A DNA stretch of 64,000 bases, taken from positions 29,753,385-29,817,384 of the forward strand of contig CM067075.1 in assembly GCA_033980235.1 (NCBI GenBank), written 5' to 3'. This DNA is from Diadema setosum. Its lineage: Eukaryota > Echinodermata > Echinoidea > Diadematoida > Diadematidae. Below, piece by piece: positions 14,101 to 29,100 of the stretch (position 1 is the first letter of the stretch; each line of letters starts with the position of its first letter). Made by a program: the position numbers and the translations under genes. A model generated the notes under the pieces. That model saw only the letters and a list, made by a program, of their open reading frames with translations, did no database searches and was not told the origin of the DNA.

Positions 14101-17100
14101 CAGTTGAAATTTTGGTTGTAAATATTCTGATTTTTTTTTTAATTCATATGAACGCTTGCTTCTAATTTTTATATGTATATTTTATGCAGTATCTATTTTG
14201 TCACTGGAGGAACGGGAGAAAATGATGTTGGAAGTTTACATGTTGATTTACAGTATCTGAGGCACTGCTATTATATTTATGTCATAGAATAATCGTATAT
14301 CAGATACTTAAAAGAAAAATATGACTTTCATTTAGATATATGAAAGTAAGGTTAAAGCTGTTACATCGCAGTTGCATCAAAGAACTATATTCCTCCGCAC
14401 CGATACTGATTCATAGATCATTCTCTCGAATTTGTTTTCTGCTTCTGGTTTAATATTGAGAAACTCAAGAGAGAGACAAATTTTCATATCGTGTAAATTA
14501 ATTCGCAATAAATTAGTATTGTTTACGACGTCGACATTTTGTAGCATAATATTCTGCTATTGCGCGAACAGCTTCTTAATAGAGTAACAATGGCATTAAG
14601 TCTGTTTCATCGTCTTAGTTCATTGATACACGATTTGCAATCAATGGTGGTGCGCTATATGTTTATTCGTATTGAATGATTGAATATTGAATATCAATTC
14701 ACTATTAATTGAGAATTGAATATTGAATATTGCAGTGAAATACCATTCACTCGAGGAGAGTAGTAGTCCTAAACTTCTCATGTTTGTGCCAGCATTTTTG
14801 AATGACGTCTAAGGATAAAAGATAATTGCATTTCTTGTCCACATCTGATTTTGATAGGAAAAAAAGGCGCCTGTTAGACATGCTCGCGTCGTAAAGTAGT
14901 TTTAGATACGCAAAACTATTGAAACCCTCACGAAAGATGAATGGAAATTGTTATTTTTTTCTGATTCAGTATTGGATAAATGAAATGATTTATCGTCAGT
15001 GTTTTTAACTTGTGACTGAAATCACTGTGAAACAATCGTAATTTTATTCAATGGGAATCCTTGCTAAATACTTCTAAAGACATGATAGTGCTTGTACAAG
15101 GACAGCTGATCAGGACCGATAATAAGTACATTTTCTCTTTGTCTCTTGTTTTGGTCCATGTATTAGATTATTCAACGAGAAGTTGGAACCAGACTTCACC
15201 GAGTAAGACAATGCATTGTCCTATATTATGAAGTTTTATGAATATTAATGTACTTAAGTGCTGTCATCATGCACACTCAACAAATTTGAAATAATGGTAG
15301 GTATAAAAGGAGACGGGACATCTGGGCCTTTATTATCATTTCTGAACATTTCCTCTTTACAATATAAAAGGATAGGGAAGTTATGGAAGTGGCTGATAGT
15401 GATATTGAGAATCTTAAAAATTATAGCCTGGTTATCATCTATGCAGTCGGTAATTCAGTGAAGTTTCATGTGGTCAGGCGAGTATATACAATCTACCTAG
15501 TTTTTTCTGAAATTCGCACACCTGAAAAGTTGCGTTTATGCCGATTATGTACCGTCAGCTCCAGGCTATTGCAATTCAGGATGGTTCCAATGTCTCAACG
15601 GTCACTGCATACCAGACTACTGGGAATGTGATGCAATCAACGATTGTTCCGACAACAGCGACGAAGACCATTGTGGTAACTCAGCGCCCATAGCCATTAT
15701 TTAACACTGCTTCTTCTTTCTTTTTTTTTTTTTAATGTGGTCGTATTTTGATATCTGTTGAGTATCCGACATACTATACTGTCAATGCGAGGAATCTTTG
15801 AAGGCTTCAGTGGCGGTAGAACGTTGGGTGGTAGAAGGCTTAACGGTGCACCACTTATTCTTTCTAGGGTATATGTTTGGCCCTGAAAAGGCCTATACCC
15901 AATCCCGACTGGGTAGACTGACTTTGCATCTTTATGGTAGAATGGAGATTAGTGATTTAGTGTTTTAGTTTGTTTGTTTGTGTGTTTGCATTTATTTCAC
16001 GTGGCCGGTCGAGAAGCAATTAAGCTGTTAAACATGCTAAATGTTCACGAGGAAGCTACCACATGCTTGACGGCTTGAATGTACCTCTAAAGGACTTGGG
16101 GGGGGGGGATAGTGCCGTGCCTAATGGCACAGAGTACTCAAAGCGGAGACCTTATTGTTCACATTTGTATTCATAGTTTCAACAAGTTGAGCCACAACGG
16201 CTCGCTTTTATTGTCTCTAAGCATTCCATTCACTGGCAAAGGTGATGCTCATTGAATCTACTATCTGGATCGCTTTCATTCTGACCCAGCCCACTCAATA
16301 TTTATTGACTGTAACTTTGACTATGGTGTCTGTGGATGGGAGCAGGCATCGGATGATGACTTCGACTGGTCACGAAACAACGGAAGCACCCCATCGTTTG
16401 AAACCGGACCAAGTGGAGACCATACCACTGGCTGTAAGCAGTTTGGCTATGCCTTTTCGTAGGTTGAGCATTCGCATTGCAGTTTCATGATGGTCAGTTG
16501 CTCTTCTGAATTAAGTCTTTGAACATTATAGGATGGTAGGTAAGAGATATTTCTGTAAAACGTTGCGATATTACAAATTACAATGTACGAAGGGCAGACA
16601 AATAAAACAAAACTCGTCTACCTTATATCTTCAGCCCTCTGCTTAATAATCATGCACATAAAATGTTTTTATGCAATGGAAGATAAACAATGTTATCTTT
16701 TAATTCAAAGTGATGTTATCATCAAATGACTAAAACAATATGTTTTAATGCTACCCTCGGTACATTATAAGAATTTTTAAGAATATTGCAAGAATTAGCA
16801 CAGATATTTTAACTGTTTTAAATCCGTGTATTTGCATACAAAAATACACGTACCTTACCTATAATTACACTGTATATGGCGACACAAAGATACCCGCTTT
16901 TGAGTCTGATTATAGATTGCTTCCCAAATTTTGTTATCTACAAGGTGAAAATCTTCTACCAAGCAGGTTATTGACCCTCAATAATCATCGCCTCTTTGTA
17001 ACTCTTGAAAATCCTTTTTTATACCCCCGCCAAACGAAGTTTGAAGGGGGTATATAGGAATCAGCGGACGGTCGGGCGGTCGGGCGGTCGGTCGGGCGGT

Positions 17101-20100
17101 CGGTCCGTTGCAAATCTTGCGTCGCGAACTACTTCCTCAGTTTTCAACCGATTCCCATAAAACTTGGCACAGATGTGTGCCTTGGGTTGTAGATGTGAAA
17201 GACGTATTTTTTGACAGTACCCAAAAGTACGTTGCCATGGTAACGGCATATTATGGGCAAAAATGGTTACAAATCTTGCGTCGCGAACTCCTCCCACAGT
17301 TTTTGATCAATTTTTATGAAATTAGGTACAGATGTTCATCTGAATATGTTAATGTGCAAGACACATATTTCCGCAGTGGCAAAAAGTGCGTTGCCATGGT
17401 AACGGCATGTTATTAGTAAAATATAGGGCAAAATGCTTCATGGCAAAACTGCTTCATCAGTGTTCTTCCAATTCTCATGGAATTCATATTGAATGTTTGT
17501 CTTAGGATATACATGTAGGTCAGCATGACACACTTCTTGACAGTGACAAAAAGTATGTTGCCATGGTAACAGCTCACATATTATGAGCCAAAATGATGGA
17601 AAATTTTTGTGTTGCAAACTACTTCCTCAGTTTTTGCTCAATTTCCATGAAACTTGGTACAGATGTGTGCCTTTGGTTGTAGATGTGCAAGACGCATTTT
17701 TCGACAGTACCCGAAAGTACGTTGCCATGGTAACGGCATATTAATGGCAGAAGATCAAGGAAAGATCTTGCGGATTTAACTACTTCCTCAGTTTTTTGAC
17801 CAAAGCTTATGAAATGTTGTTTTGACCAAAGCTTATGAAATGTTGTTTGGCGGGGGTATAACCAGTCGCTGTAGCGACATTTCTAGTTTTTTTCTGGTTA
17901 AAATACAGTTTCAAAGATGGGTAGATTGAAGGGACCGTGCTCTTACCAAGAGTTACTATGAGTCATCCGCACTCAGATGAAAGTGGTAATATTAACTGCC
18001 TGAATTGTTAAGATATAGGGAAACATGTATTACATTTAGGGTTGTTTCCAGTTGTAATGATTACCCAGGGCTAAAGTATATCACATTTACTGTTACACTG
18101 TTGAAATGATATGAAACATTTAAGGTCTACATTGCACTTGGCATTAAAATAGGTTACATAATAACGTCAATATTAAATTTTGGGTTATAGTTGTATTACA
18201 TATGGGCTTGATATGACATACAGGGCTAGTAGTACTTTTTATGCTTTAAATATTGATATGAAATATAGGGTTGTTTCGATTATTACATGTATGGTTAAAA
18301 TGTACTTTTATTAGGGTTATTATTATTCAATGACAATAACGTAAGTGACACGATTGACGTGATGATTACTTTTAGGATTAGAATGTATCATACCTAAGGT
18401 TGATAATAGTGTATTGCATGTTATGTTTCATATTACATCATACCTCGTTATTACATTCAGGGGAGATGTAACACGTCACAACGCTTCCGCGATTGATCCC
18501 GCAATTCCCTTTAAATCTCTGCGGTTTATGCGCAGGCATACGAAAATGTTGTAAAAGTGTCTTGATATTTCAATGGGTCTAGGGCAATTACCCCCTGGGC
18601 AATTACCCCGCACCCTTCCCCTGGCCCTAATCCTAATCCTAATCCTGAACCTAACCCTAACCCTAACCAATACTCCTAACCCTAAACCTAACACTAACCC
18701 TAATCTCTACTCTAACTTTACCACCAACCAGTATTTGGCCCGGGGGTAATTGCCCTCTGGGGGTAATTGCCCGGATACGTATTTCAATGCCAAAGTGGTG
18801 TTTTCTGTTGATGATTAAAACCATGATCCTTTGTCCCTGTGTCCCAGATCCTGTAAGTATCACACATCAGCAAGACACCCTTTGTACAATAGTTGGTGCC
18901 TTTCAGCAATTAGACGTAAAAGTATACGCTTCCTTACTCACTTTGGATGCAAATTCATGACGGATACCAAAAAAACAACAACAAACAACATCATTACCAA
19001 TGAAAACGAGCAAACTATGGTCTCTTCCTTATTGGAACCTTGCTGCGCCTTCATCTTCCAAGCTACGCAAAACGTTCACTTCCAGCACATCTCTATCCAC
19101 TTGGCAATATAGGTGACACTGTTCTAATTCAGCTTAGTATGAGCTTTGCAATGAAGAATCCATTCGTAGTTTTCAAGAAGAAGATGACATCAAACTCCCA
19201 ACAGTAGGGTACATTGTGTACCACCCTTAGTGTCTTCGTAGCCAGCCTAGTCAAAGATAAACATGTAATAGAGGTAGACCTACTTGTTTAATAGAAAATT
19301 ATGACATATGCGACATTTTCGCGTTATCTGGCAAACTATCTTGCATACTCCTAAACTACCACCGACCCAGTCATGGACGCATACGTATTGTTACGACCAC
19401 AATCACTCTGAGAATGATCGCACAAAAGAAACAATCAACTAATTTTCAGGCGGTTTATTAACAGCGATATTGTGGGTACAGACTCGTAATCGGTTTTCAC
19501 ATCAGTACAATAATGATCAATAGAAACAATTACAAATCAGTAATAGAATCACTTACATATTATGTTATCAAGTAGTCCTTTGAAAATGTTCAGATACGAT
19601 GTTCGATGCACCGATGAATGATCCTTGACGCACCGACGAATGATTCCTCCGACGTAACTCCAAAGGCACAGGTTGCATTAATCCACAGTATAAATCCGGG
19701 GTAAAATCCACGATATGTCCACAGCAAAACGTGTGGAATCCGAACGTTATGACGACCACGTCCAGTCGAGGCGTTGAATGATGATTCACTTGATATTGTC
19801 CATCTAGGAATCCAGCCCGTCACAGCTTTGCCGTAATAATGTCCGTTGACACTAAAATATGGAGTCTGTCTCCAATGTAGGCAAATTAATTCTCTGCAGG
19901 AAAAATGTCTCCCAGGCCTTATCTCCACAAACACAGTTTGTATAGCAGGTCAGCAGGTAACACAGGACTGACTATAACAAGTCGCTTCAGAGCCAGAAGT
20001 GACGTAACTCTCAGAGCAGAGGTGTTGGGTACTCTGCCTACTGCAGAATTTCTCCAGCTTATATACTATCCATTCACCCCTTTCTAGTACATTCTGTAAT

Positions 20101-23100
20101 TTTCTCCAACCTGGGGCCACATACCTGAACATACTAGCAAGTCCAAATTCCAGGAATCCTGGATGACTCACTGCCTAATATGTGCATAACATCATTGCCA
20201 AAATTAACTACCAATTACATTGGGCTACAAGGGCAGTGCCTCACTCAGCCAGCACTTCCTAGAATTTTCTGGAATGGGTGAAATCATTCTAGATTGAGTG
20301 AGCTATAATGTATTTTGTGTCACATGCATACATGTACTGTAGCTACATTGTACACCACATAGAAAATTCTCCACTGATCTGGTCAGCCTGTATGTACTAT
20401 ATCTATATCATATAGAATGTTCTCCATTAATCTGGTCAACCTGTGTACATACAATGTACACATTAAAACAACCATGCATACAGCCTTGATACATTAAACA
20501 TGTACATAACTACTTGTGTGTACATTTGTGACAGTATTCTGATTGTGTGTGTTTATGTTATACTCTATACAATGTGCTATACCTTAGTTTTATAATGTAA
20601 AGCGTTTATTACAGAGATATCGATCACAACGCTCATACTCCACACGCAGATGGAAATTACATGTACATTGAGACTTCTTCTCCGCGTTCCGATGGAGATG
20701 TTGCACGTTTAAGGAGCCCTGCCTACCTAGCTAACTACACTAACGAAGCCTACTGTCTGACATTCTGGTATCATATGTACGGCTACCAAATCAATACACT
20801 GAATGTAATAGTGTCAGACGCAAGGACAAACTCAACGAATATTCTTCACTCATTGTATGGAGATCAAGGCGACATGTGGTATGAAGAAAGGGTAAGTTAT
20901 GACAAAAGTTGTTTAGTACAGTTAAACTACTTGGTATCGTAAATTTTTGTAGTTTTTGATCGTTCACGCTTCATTTACAAGGAAGTAACAAAAAACAACG
21001 GATTGTGTACAAATGACGGTTCTTTCCTCGGACAACAAAATCATAGATGCATATTCAGCAACCATTTAAGAGCACACAACAAGATGTTGCATAAACAATC
21101 ACATAGCTATCTTTCAACTTCACAGGGCTCGACATATTAAGCGGTGTCTCGGTGAGCCATGGCCTCTAAATATGGATTTTGGTTCAGCAAATTTTCATAA
21201 ACGCTATCTTTTGGTGGCCCAATCAAGCTAAGATTCAAGATGGATTGCTATGTTTCTTTTTTTTTTTACCTTGTGCTGATACTTTTCTTTTTCGGGCCTT
21301 CAAAATTACAGCTTTAAAAAGTTCAATTGCCAAAACGGACCCCAAGAAAAAAAGTTAGTGTCGAACCCCAAGCTGCAGGCATATTTAGTATAGGCCTATA
21401 TACATCATATCAACCGGCGAGCTTGTGGATTCCGAGTAGAGAGATGCCGAAATGACAGAATTTGCTTCCGCAGTCCTTCTCTCGGACATCAATATGATGG
21501 ATGCATATTCGGCAACCATTTACGAGCACACAAAAACACACACACAACCACACACACAAACACACAAATAAGATTTTCACTAGTTGGCCTCACTTAGGTA
21601 TGCCAAATTGTTTGATCTGACTTAGTTTGATTGGAACAAATTTCCGCTTACAAAAGGTACGTGGCGAACACGAAGAATATACAACATAAGACACTCCAAA
21701 CTATACACAAAACTATACACAATAAACCGTTGTTGCTGAAAAAAAAAACGTTAAAAGAGGGACCCCATGAACACAACAATAGCAAATAAAGGAAATAAAG
21801 AGGGATCGAACACTAATATCGGTGCTCATCACTACAAGGCCTGAGGACAAATGTCAAAGCATGATGTGATAGTTTCAACCAATCTCAATTACAGTGAATA
21901 GTGATAGTGTATCAAGTTCTTTGGAATTAACACTCAAGCTACTTGTATTTGAGGTACGATTAATATCTAATTATGTCATTCGACATGACATATTTGAATT
22001 GCATTGTTGTCATATTGGTCCGAACTAGTAGTATATCTGTGCCAAAGAAGCATTTCGCTTTACTTTTTTTTTTATCACTGAAACTAACATACTGCTTGCA
22101 TTACTTGCTTTTGGAAAAAAAAATAACCGTATATTTTACACTTGGCCAAGTGGTTCAACAAGGTTTTCACTCGTAGTTTCGGTATAGAAGGTGTGATTTA
22201 TCATGACAAACTTTTCTTCTGACTACATCACACTCCCAACTTTCAACTTTCATCTTTCGACGAGCTTATTGATACGTTTTAAAACATTCAATCCTCCAGG
22301 TCGAATTTTACAGTTACCAGCGCTTTAGCATCGTAATGGAAGGTGTTTGTGGAAGCGGTTTTAGGGGAGATATTGCCATAGATGATATATCCCTTTCCAG
22401 TGGACTCTGCCAGCAGCAAGGTATATCGTCATGCCCAAACGTAAACGTACAAACAGATACAGTACAAACATATCAAACAATCAAGGGAAAAAAACCAAAC
22501 AAACTCAGCTCTATTTCTTTACTTTTTTTTAAGTTGTTGGATTTTATATGACTGTGGAAGAATGTGAAATATACTGGCTTGAAAGATATGCATGAGTATA
22601 TACTCTCAATTTAGGGTCTTTATACAAAAGACACCTCGAATATACTGAAAACGTATGATCAGCTGCAAATTGTTACAAATTGCTAGTTATTAACATGAAA
22701 AGATAATGTCCAAGTAAACGTTTTGATTTTATGGTACAATAGCCCACCGGCATTCTTGCGGTTTAATTCTAGTTGAATCCTATTAAATTCTGTACGCTGT
22801 CTGATTTCGTTTTTGCTCTATGAGACTCATTGAATAAGACGGTTCTAACGTATAATTCACTCTTCCGACTATAGATTAGTATTCTTCTCTTTTCTGTTGT
22901 TACCATTAGTTCATAGTTATCTTTCACGTTTGTGCCAGAAGTTTCTGGATCATTAACAATGTGCATTTTTTTTCCCACCTGATCTAGAGAAAATAAAAAT
23001 GGCTGATGGATCTGGTGGTTCTGAAACTGGATTTAGAGAGAGAAATCCATTAGAACCCTGATGAAAAATGAATACACATTGCCACAAATTCTTCCTGACT

Positions 23101-26100
23101 CATGTAGTGGAGTCATGATTATGACATTACCGTCAGTGGTTACAAACTCGTGCTTTAACACAATTAAAGTTCAACGGGAATCTTCACTAAAACCGTCTTG
23201 TTCAGTTCATTTTGATTTTATCTCTGCATTTTTTTTCTAAGAAATCATATATGGAAATGAGAACAGATGTATCAGACAATAAGATATATAAACGAAAGTT
23301 TTAGACGTAATGATATTGAGATCAAAGGAATCAACAATACACTTGAGTCCTGGCAAAGAGGGAAAATGCAGGAGCCTGCCATCTGAACCATGCACTTGAT
23401 AGTTAAATTTGATTTTGAGATTTTAAAGATACGATGTTGCTTTCACACGTAAAAACTTCCAGGACTGATAAACATTCTTTTTTTCCTTTTTTTTTTTTTT
23501 TTGCCCATGTATTAGATTCCTCAACAAGGAATTGGTACCAGACTACGCCGGGTAAGACAAATTGTTCTATTTAGAAATTATGTATAAAACCTCCCTCATA
23601 CTTTAAAGGGGATGGCTAGTAACTGATCAGTGGGAATGCTGAGAGATGATTGTTCCAGTCCTTGTGGGATTCATTTAAGAGTACATTATACAGTATGTCC
23701 CCCCCCCCAAAAAAAAAAAAAATACAACGGGGCCCTCCGCAATGATATCTTTAAAACTAGTGAATCAATCTAAATGCAAATTCAGGGTATGAAACTATAA
23801 CTCATTGCCCACATCATACATAAAACCCCACTCGATTTGCTTCAGTGGTCAAAGAGAATCTCTTCCGTCCAAGTTCTGCCTATTATTCACACACAAGATC
23901 ATCGAAGTGCTTAAATTGGAAGAATCAGACTCATGACATGCTTTACAACAATCCACATTTCTCTGACCGCTTAACCAAATTGAATGGGGTTTTCTGCAAA
24001 GTAGAGCTAAGATTTTATATTTTAAGACCCTGAAGTAGCACTTAGACTGGTTGTTCGTATTGGGTGTTATCAATTCGAAAATACAGTTCATGATTATCCA
24101 ACTCGTCAACGTTACGCATATCACCTTCCACGTACCCGAACAATTTTCGCGAAAAAAAAAAACCATTATGTTCGCTGGGCCCAAATATTGGAACGAACTC
24201 CCTATGGAACTTGTAAGTTGTACCACTGTAACCTCATTCAAACGAAAACTGAAGCAATATCTTCTTAGCAGCTACATTGTACGGCATGCATAGTGTATAG
24301 TTCTTGTTGCTCTTTACATGTTACCCCTTGTCTATCCCACCTTAGTCCGGCGGGATCCTAACCATGAACACTATTTTTGAACAGTCTGCCTGTTGCGCTG
24401 TTCATGCACCTATTGTTCCACTCGGTTATCGAAACTCTCGCGCGTGACAGCTGTCGGTTACTATGGTCACACGGAATGCTTGGTTTTAGGACCCATGCTG
24501 GAATGTTACTCCTGAGCTTGCGGTATTGTTTACATTCACGACAAATCTCATTATCCCACCTTCTACTCATGTATTTATGACATACAGTTACGCCATTTTC
24601 TATACTCTGCAACATACCCCTTGAATCTCTGCAGTTGTTGTTCACTGCTGCAACATGTGACCTTTCTGCTTTCTGCTTCTGTTTTTCTGTATTTTTATTT
24701 AGTGACATATATTTAATTGGATTTTTTGTTTTGTTTGTTTTAATCGGTTTCCCCAGATATAGTTGGTCTTAAAAAACATCCGTACTTTAAACTTCCCCTA
24801 ATCTGATTACTCACGGGACCTGCGGCTGTACAAGCTAATGCTTTTACGCAGGCCCCATCATATTTTTTCGCATTATGACCACAGTGTAATTCGCATGCAT
24901 ACAGACCTCGTGTTTATACCAAATCAAATTTCTGTACATTCTGATGAAGTCTCATCTGAATTATGTTTTGTATAATTTTCGTATTTATATACTTTATTGT
25001 GATATATGTGAGAAATATGAAAATAAATTGAAATGAAAATGAAATGCAATGAAAATCTGATTGTAATTTTATGGGCGACTTACTGCAGTATGTCCCCCCA
25101 AAAAATTACAATCAGATTTTTGCATTGATAACACCCAATATGATTAATTTTTTTTAAATGCTACTTCACGGTCTTAAAATATAACATCTTAGCTCTATTT
25201 TGAAGAAATCCCCATTCGATTTGGTCAAGCGGTCACAGAGAAATGTGAATTTTTGTAAAGCATGTCATGAATCGGATTCTTCCGAGTTTAGCAATTCGAT
25301 GATCTTGTGTGTGAATAATAGGCAGAACTTTACAAAATTCCATATTTCTCTTTGACCACTGAAGCAAATCGAGTGGGGCTTTCTGTAAGATGTGGGCAAT
25401 GAGTCAAAGTTTTATACTCTGAATTCATATTTAGATTGATGCAATATTTTTATAGATATCATTGTAGAGGGCTCCGTTGTATTTTTTTTTTTTTGGGGGG
25501 GGACATACTGTATATCTATTGTTGTGTGAAAATTATTTGCTTTAGAATGGTCTCATACTCAAGTAATGTGCAGTTTAATGTTTCCAGTTTAGCATGCCTG
25601 TACAGTGACGGGGCGATTAAACTGCACATTACGTGAATATGAGACCATTCTGAAGCAAATAATTTTCACACAACAATAGATATATAATGTACTCTTAAAT
25701 GAATCCCACAAGGATTGGAATAATCACCCCAGCATTCCCACTGATTCCCATTGATCAGTTACTAGCCACCCCCTTTAAGTACTATTTTCATGCGCACGCA
25801 ACAAATTTAATGTATTAATAGGAGAAGAGATCATTAGATGTTCAATATCTAATTCCGAACTTTTAGTTATTGTTGTTTTTCCTCTGCACAAAAAAAGGAC
25901 AACAGGTTTGGAAGTGACTGATATTGATAAAACATTACATCGAACCTGAAGATTAGCAAAGCTAGCATCAAGGCGGGTACATAATTCCGAGTCGTTTCGT
26001 GTGATAGAGGCGAGTATGATATTACACTACATGTATATCTAGTTTCATTTGAAATCCGCACACTCGAAAAGCTAGATGTAGGTTTATCATGTACCTCTAT

Positions 26101-29100
26101 TTCCAGGATATTGTAATTCCGGGGAATACCAATGTAACAACGGTCACTGCATACCAGACTACTGGGAGTGTGATGGAATAACTGACTGTTCCGACAACAG
26201 CGACGAAGTCCACTGTGGTAAGTTAGCCACAATAACCATCAACCTAACTTTTTTTTTAAAGCCGTGGTCACAACTCGCCGTACTTGCAAGTGCGTGCTGT
26301 CTACTTACAAAAACGTGGGCAAAATTTGGGGATCCGTACGTAGTAAGTACCACCTCCGCACGAATTTTCGAGCACGCAGACACGCCGTAGCACTTTTAGG
26401 ACCCGAGGAACTTTCGCTGCGTTCGGGCTACGGATTCACCCTAAGTGCGGGCAACGTACGTGCACTCTACAGCGAACGTGCGTACAACGCACTGACTCCG
26501 TGCGTTTTTTTTAAATTTTCCCACCGTCACTTGCTCGGCTGACGGCACACGTAGCACGTACGTGTTGAGCACGTAATAAGTGCGCAGCCCGTGCTTATTC
26601 GACACTTCCCTGAGTTCAACTGTTCAATAGAGCACGCAGACCGTACCGAACTTGCCGAATAAGCACCTGCTCCGCACTTGAAACGCAAGTTGTGCGCAGT
26701 GATCTCTGCAAGGTACACGAACCGAGCCGACGGACGAGTATCATCATTTTCGCCTGCAAGATGTCATGATGATGGCAATTATATATTCATACTGTTCTAT
26801 TTCACCTACCGGGCAGAAATTCCCTGTAAGGATTACAGGATCGAAAAATCGCATACACAGTAAAATTATTGTTATATCACTTGAAAGGGCTTTCAAAACT
26901 CTTTCGAATTGTGTCACAAACCAAAATGATTATGTTATAGGACCCTTCTGCCTGGTAGGCGATTAGCAATATATATATACACTTGTATACACTTGTACCA
27001 TATTTTGTGGCACATAAGACAAAGTAAAAAACTTCTTGAAGAAGCAAAACATATAGAAATCTTGAGCTCTGAATGGTCAATGCATGAAGTGACAAGATTT
27101 TTGGAGTTTTGAAAAAAAAAATGTTACATGCAAGATCTGCACAAGCGTGGTTAAAAGGCATTGATCATCATTGTATATGCAGAACAGTGATAAAGTCAGT
27201 ACCATTCTCTGAAATTGCGAATGTGTATATTTTGAAATTAAGCAAGGAAGAATTTTCTATGACAGTATTACCTTATATAGGGCCTTACTTGCAAACGTGA
27301 CACCTTCAGACTCAGATAAAACTGCAAACCCATAGGCCTACATTTATTGTTCTATTAATATGCTGATAAATCTAGCTCAAAAATGCCTCCATGTCTGAAA
27401 TGCCACCACCTCTGAAACTGGGTATAAAGATGGCAGACTTCATAACAGAAAATCATACGCATCTCACCTCAAGTGCCAATGTGTTAGGATGTTTTAATCC
27501 AAATAATGTTATACAATGTCATTGTATACCTGATATTGACATTAGCCTATTAGCCTACATCAGGTATACAATGCCATTTTATACGTGATGTAACCTAGGT
27601 CCTATACATAGAGCTGTACAGCTCTATGGTCCTATACCTGGGGGGTGTTTCATGAAACTTTTTGTCGGTGATTTACACCGACAACTGTTAAAAGCTACTG
27701 AAATCCTTGCGTCTGATTGGCTGATTGCAAATTTGTCGGTGAAAACCTCCGACGAACTCGTTGATGAAACGCCCCCCAGATATAGCCTATTAACCCTTTC
27801 TCTGTCAATGAATCAAATATGCACACATTTCACATAATATTTCACTTAGTTTATTTATTTCAATCTCATTTCTTTCAACAGAATATATAAAAACCTACAG
27901 ACATGAAGTGAATATGACACACAGAAGTTTAAATTACCATATACATCTATGGAGAAGTATGATTATACATCTGAAGAACCTTGGAAGGTGGTCCTATATT
28001 AATTAGGCCTACCCCTAGCATCTGACGGGGAGAAAAAAAAATCATCGCACTTGCACGCACTTACAACATGCGACAGAGTAGGAATATTTTACGTGAGCAG
28101 CACGTGTAATTACAGCCTCCGCAAGAGAACGTAGCTATCTCACGCAGATTGTAAGTTGTAAGCACGTACAACTCACTTACCACGTGCACAACGTACGATG
28201 CACGTAACCCCTCATGGCCAGGCGTGGTGTGCGGGCCACGTACTTACATCCTGCGCAACCGTGCGAGTGTCGTGCGTTGACGTACTTCCTCCCTGCGCTA
28301 GTAACTTCCTCCCCACGTTTTTAGAAAAAACGTGCACGCCGTGGCCTCCGCCAAGAACGTACGGACGAAAAGCACGCACGGCGAGTTGTGACCAGGGCTT
28401 TAATGATCGCATTTCATGACACGCGAAATACATTACTTCAAAGCTGAGCTTTGTTGTATATCATGACCAACTTTAAAGTAAGAATAGCTGGATAAACATC
28501 CAGATTTCGGATCATTATGAAAAGTGATACCTAATTATGTATTTCGTGCAAATCATTCGTAACGTGTTCTGATTTATCAAGGATTAAAACATCTTCAATG
28601 TTGCGACTGCTGTACTAGAGGGCCCTCGTTATTATCATTAGCCAAGTGTTGTCAAGTACCGGCATATTAAAGGGACATGCTCGGTAAAAAACAAACAAAC
28701 AAACAAACAAACAAACAAACAAACAAACAAAACCAACCCATGTTTTCCAAGGACTTGACTTTTCTCCTTTTCGTGCGTTGTAACATTTCTTTTCCCGAGC
28801 TTCGTGATTGGTAAAAGTCGGTTCAGACTTTCTGCCTTACGTCATGAAGCTTTTCGGATTCATTTTTTTTTTCGGAATAGGTTCTATGCAATATCTAGAT
28901 TGAAACGATGATATTATTGATATAACTCAGTTTATTGTCGCTTCGTGACCTGCTCTCATTGCCAATCTTCTACACAGTCTATTGCGATGGCAATTCATTC
29001 CAGTGCTCCAATGGTGACTGTATACCAGCTTCGTGGAGATGCGACGGATGGGACGATTGTTCCGACGGCAGTGACGAAGTTTCATGCGGTATTTTCTTTT

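Larger units (their letters stand above)
23603..25778. mobile_element. Outer foldback element (same family as 390-753), split by later insertions
   Basis: The left arm begins TTAAAGGGGATGGCTAG and the right arm ends with the inverse, CTAGCCACCCCCTTTAA. The remaining palindrome core is at 25511-25690. The left arm is cut at 23690 by a second element, so the host palindrome spans more than 2 kb although its own sequence is only about 360 bases. Confidence 0.85.
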
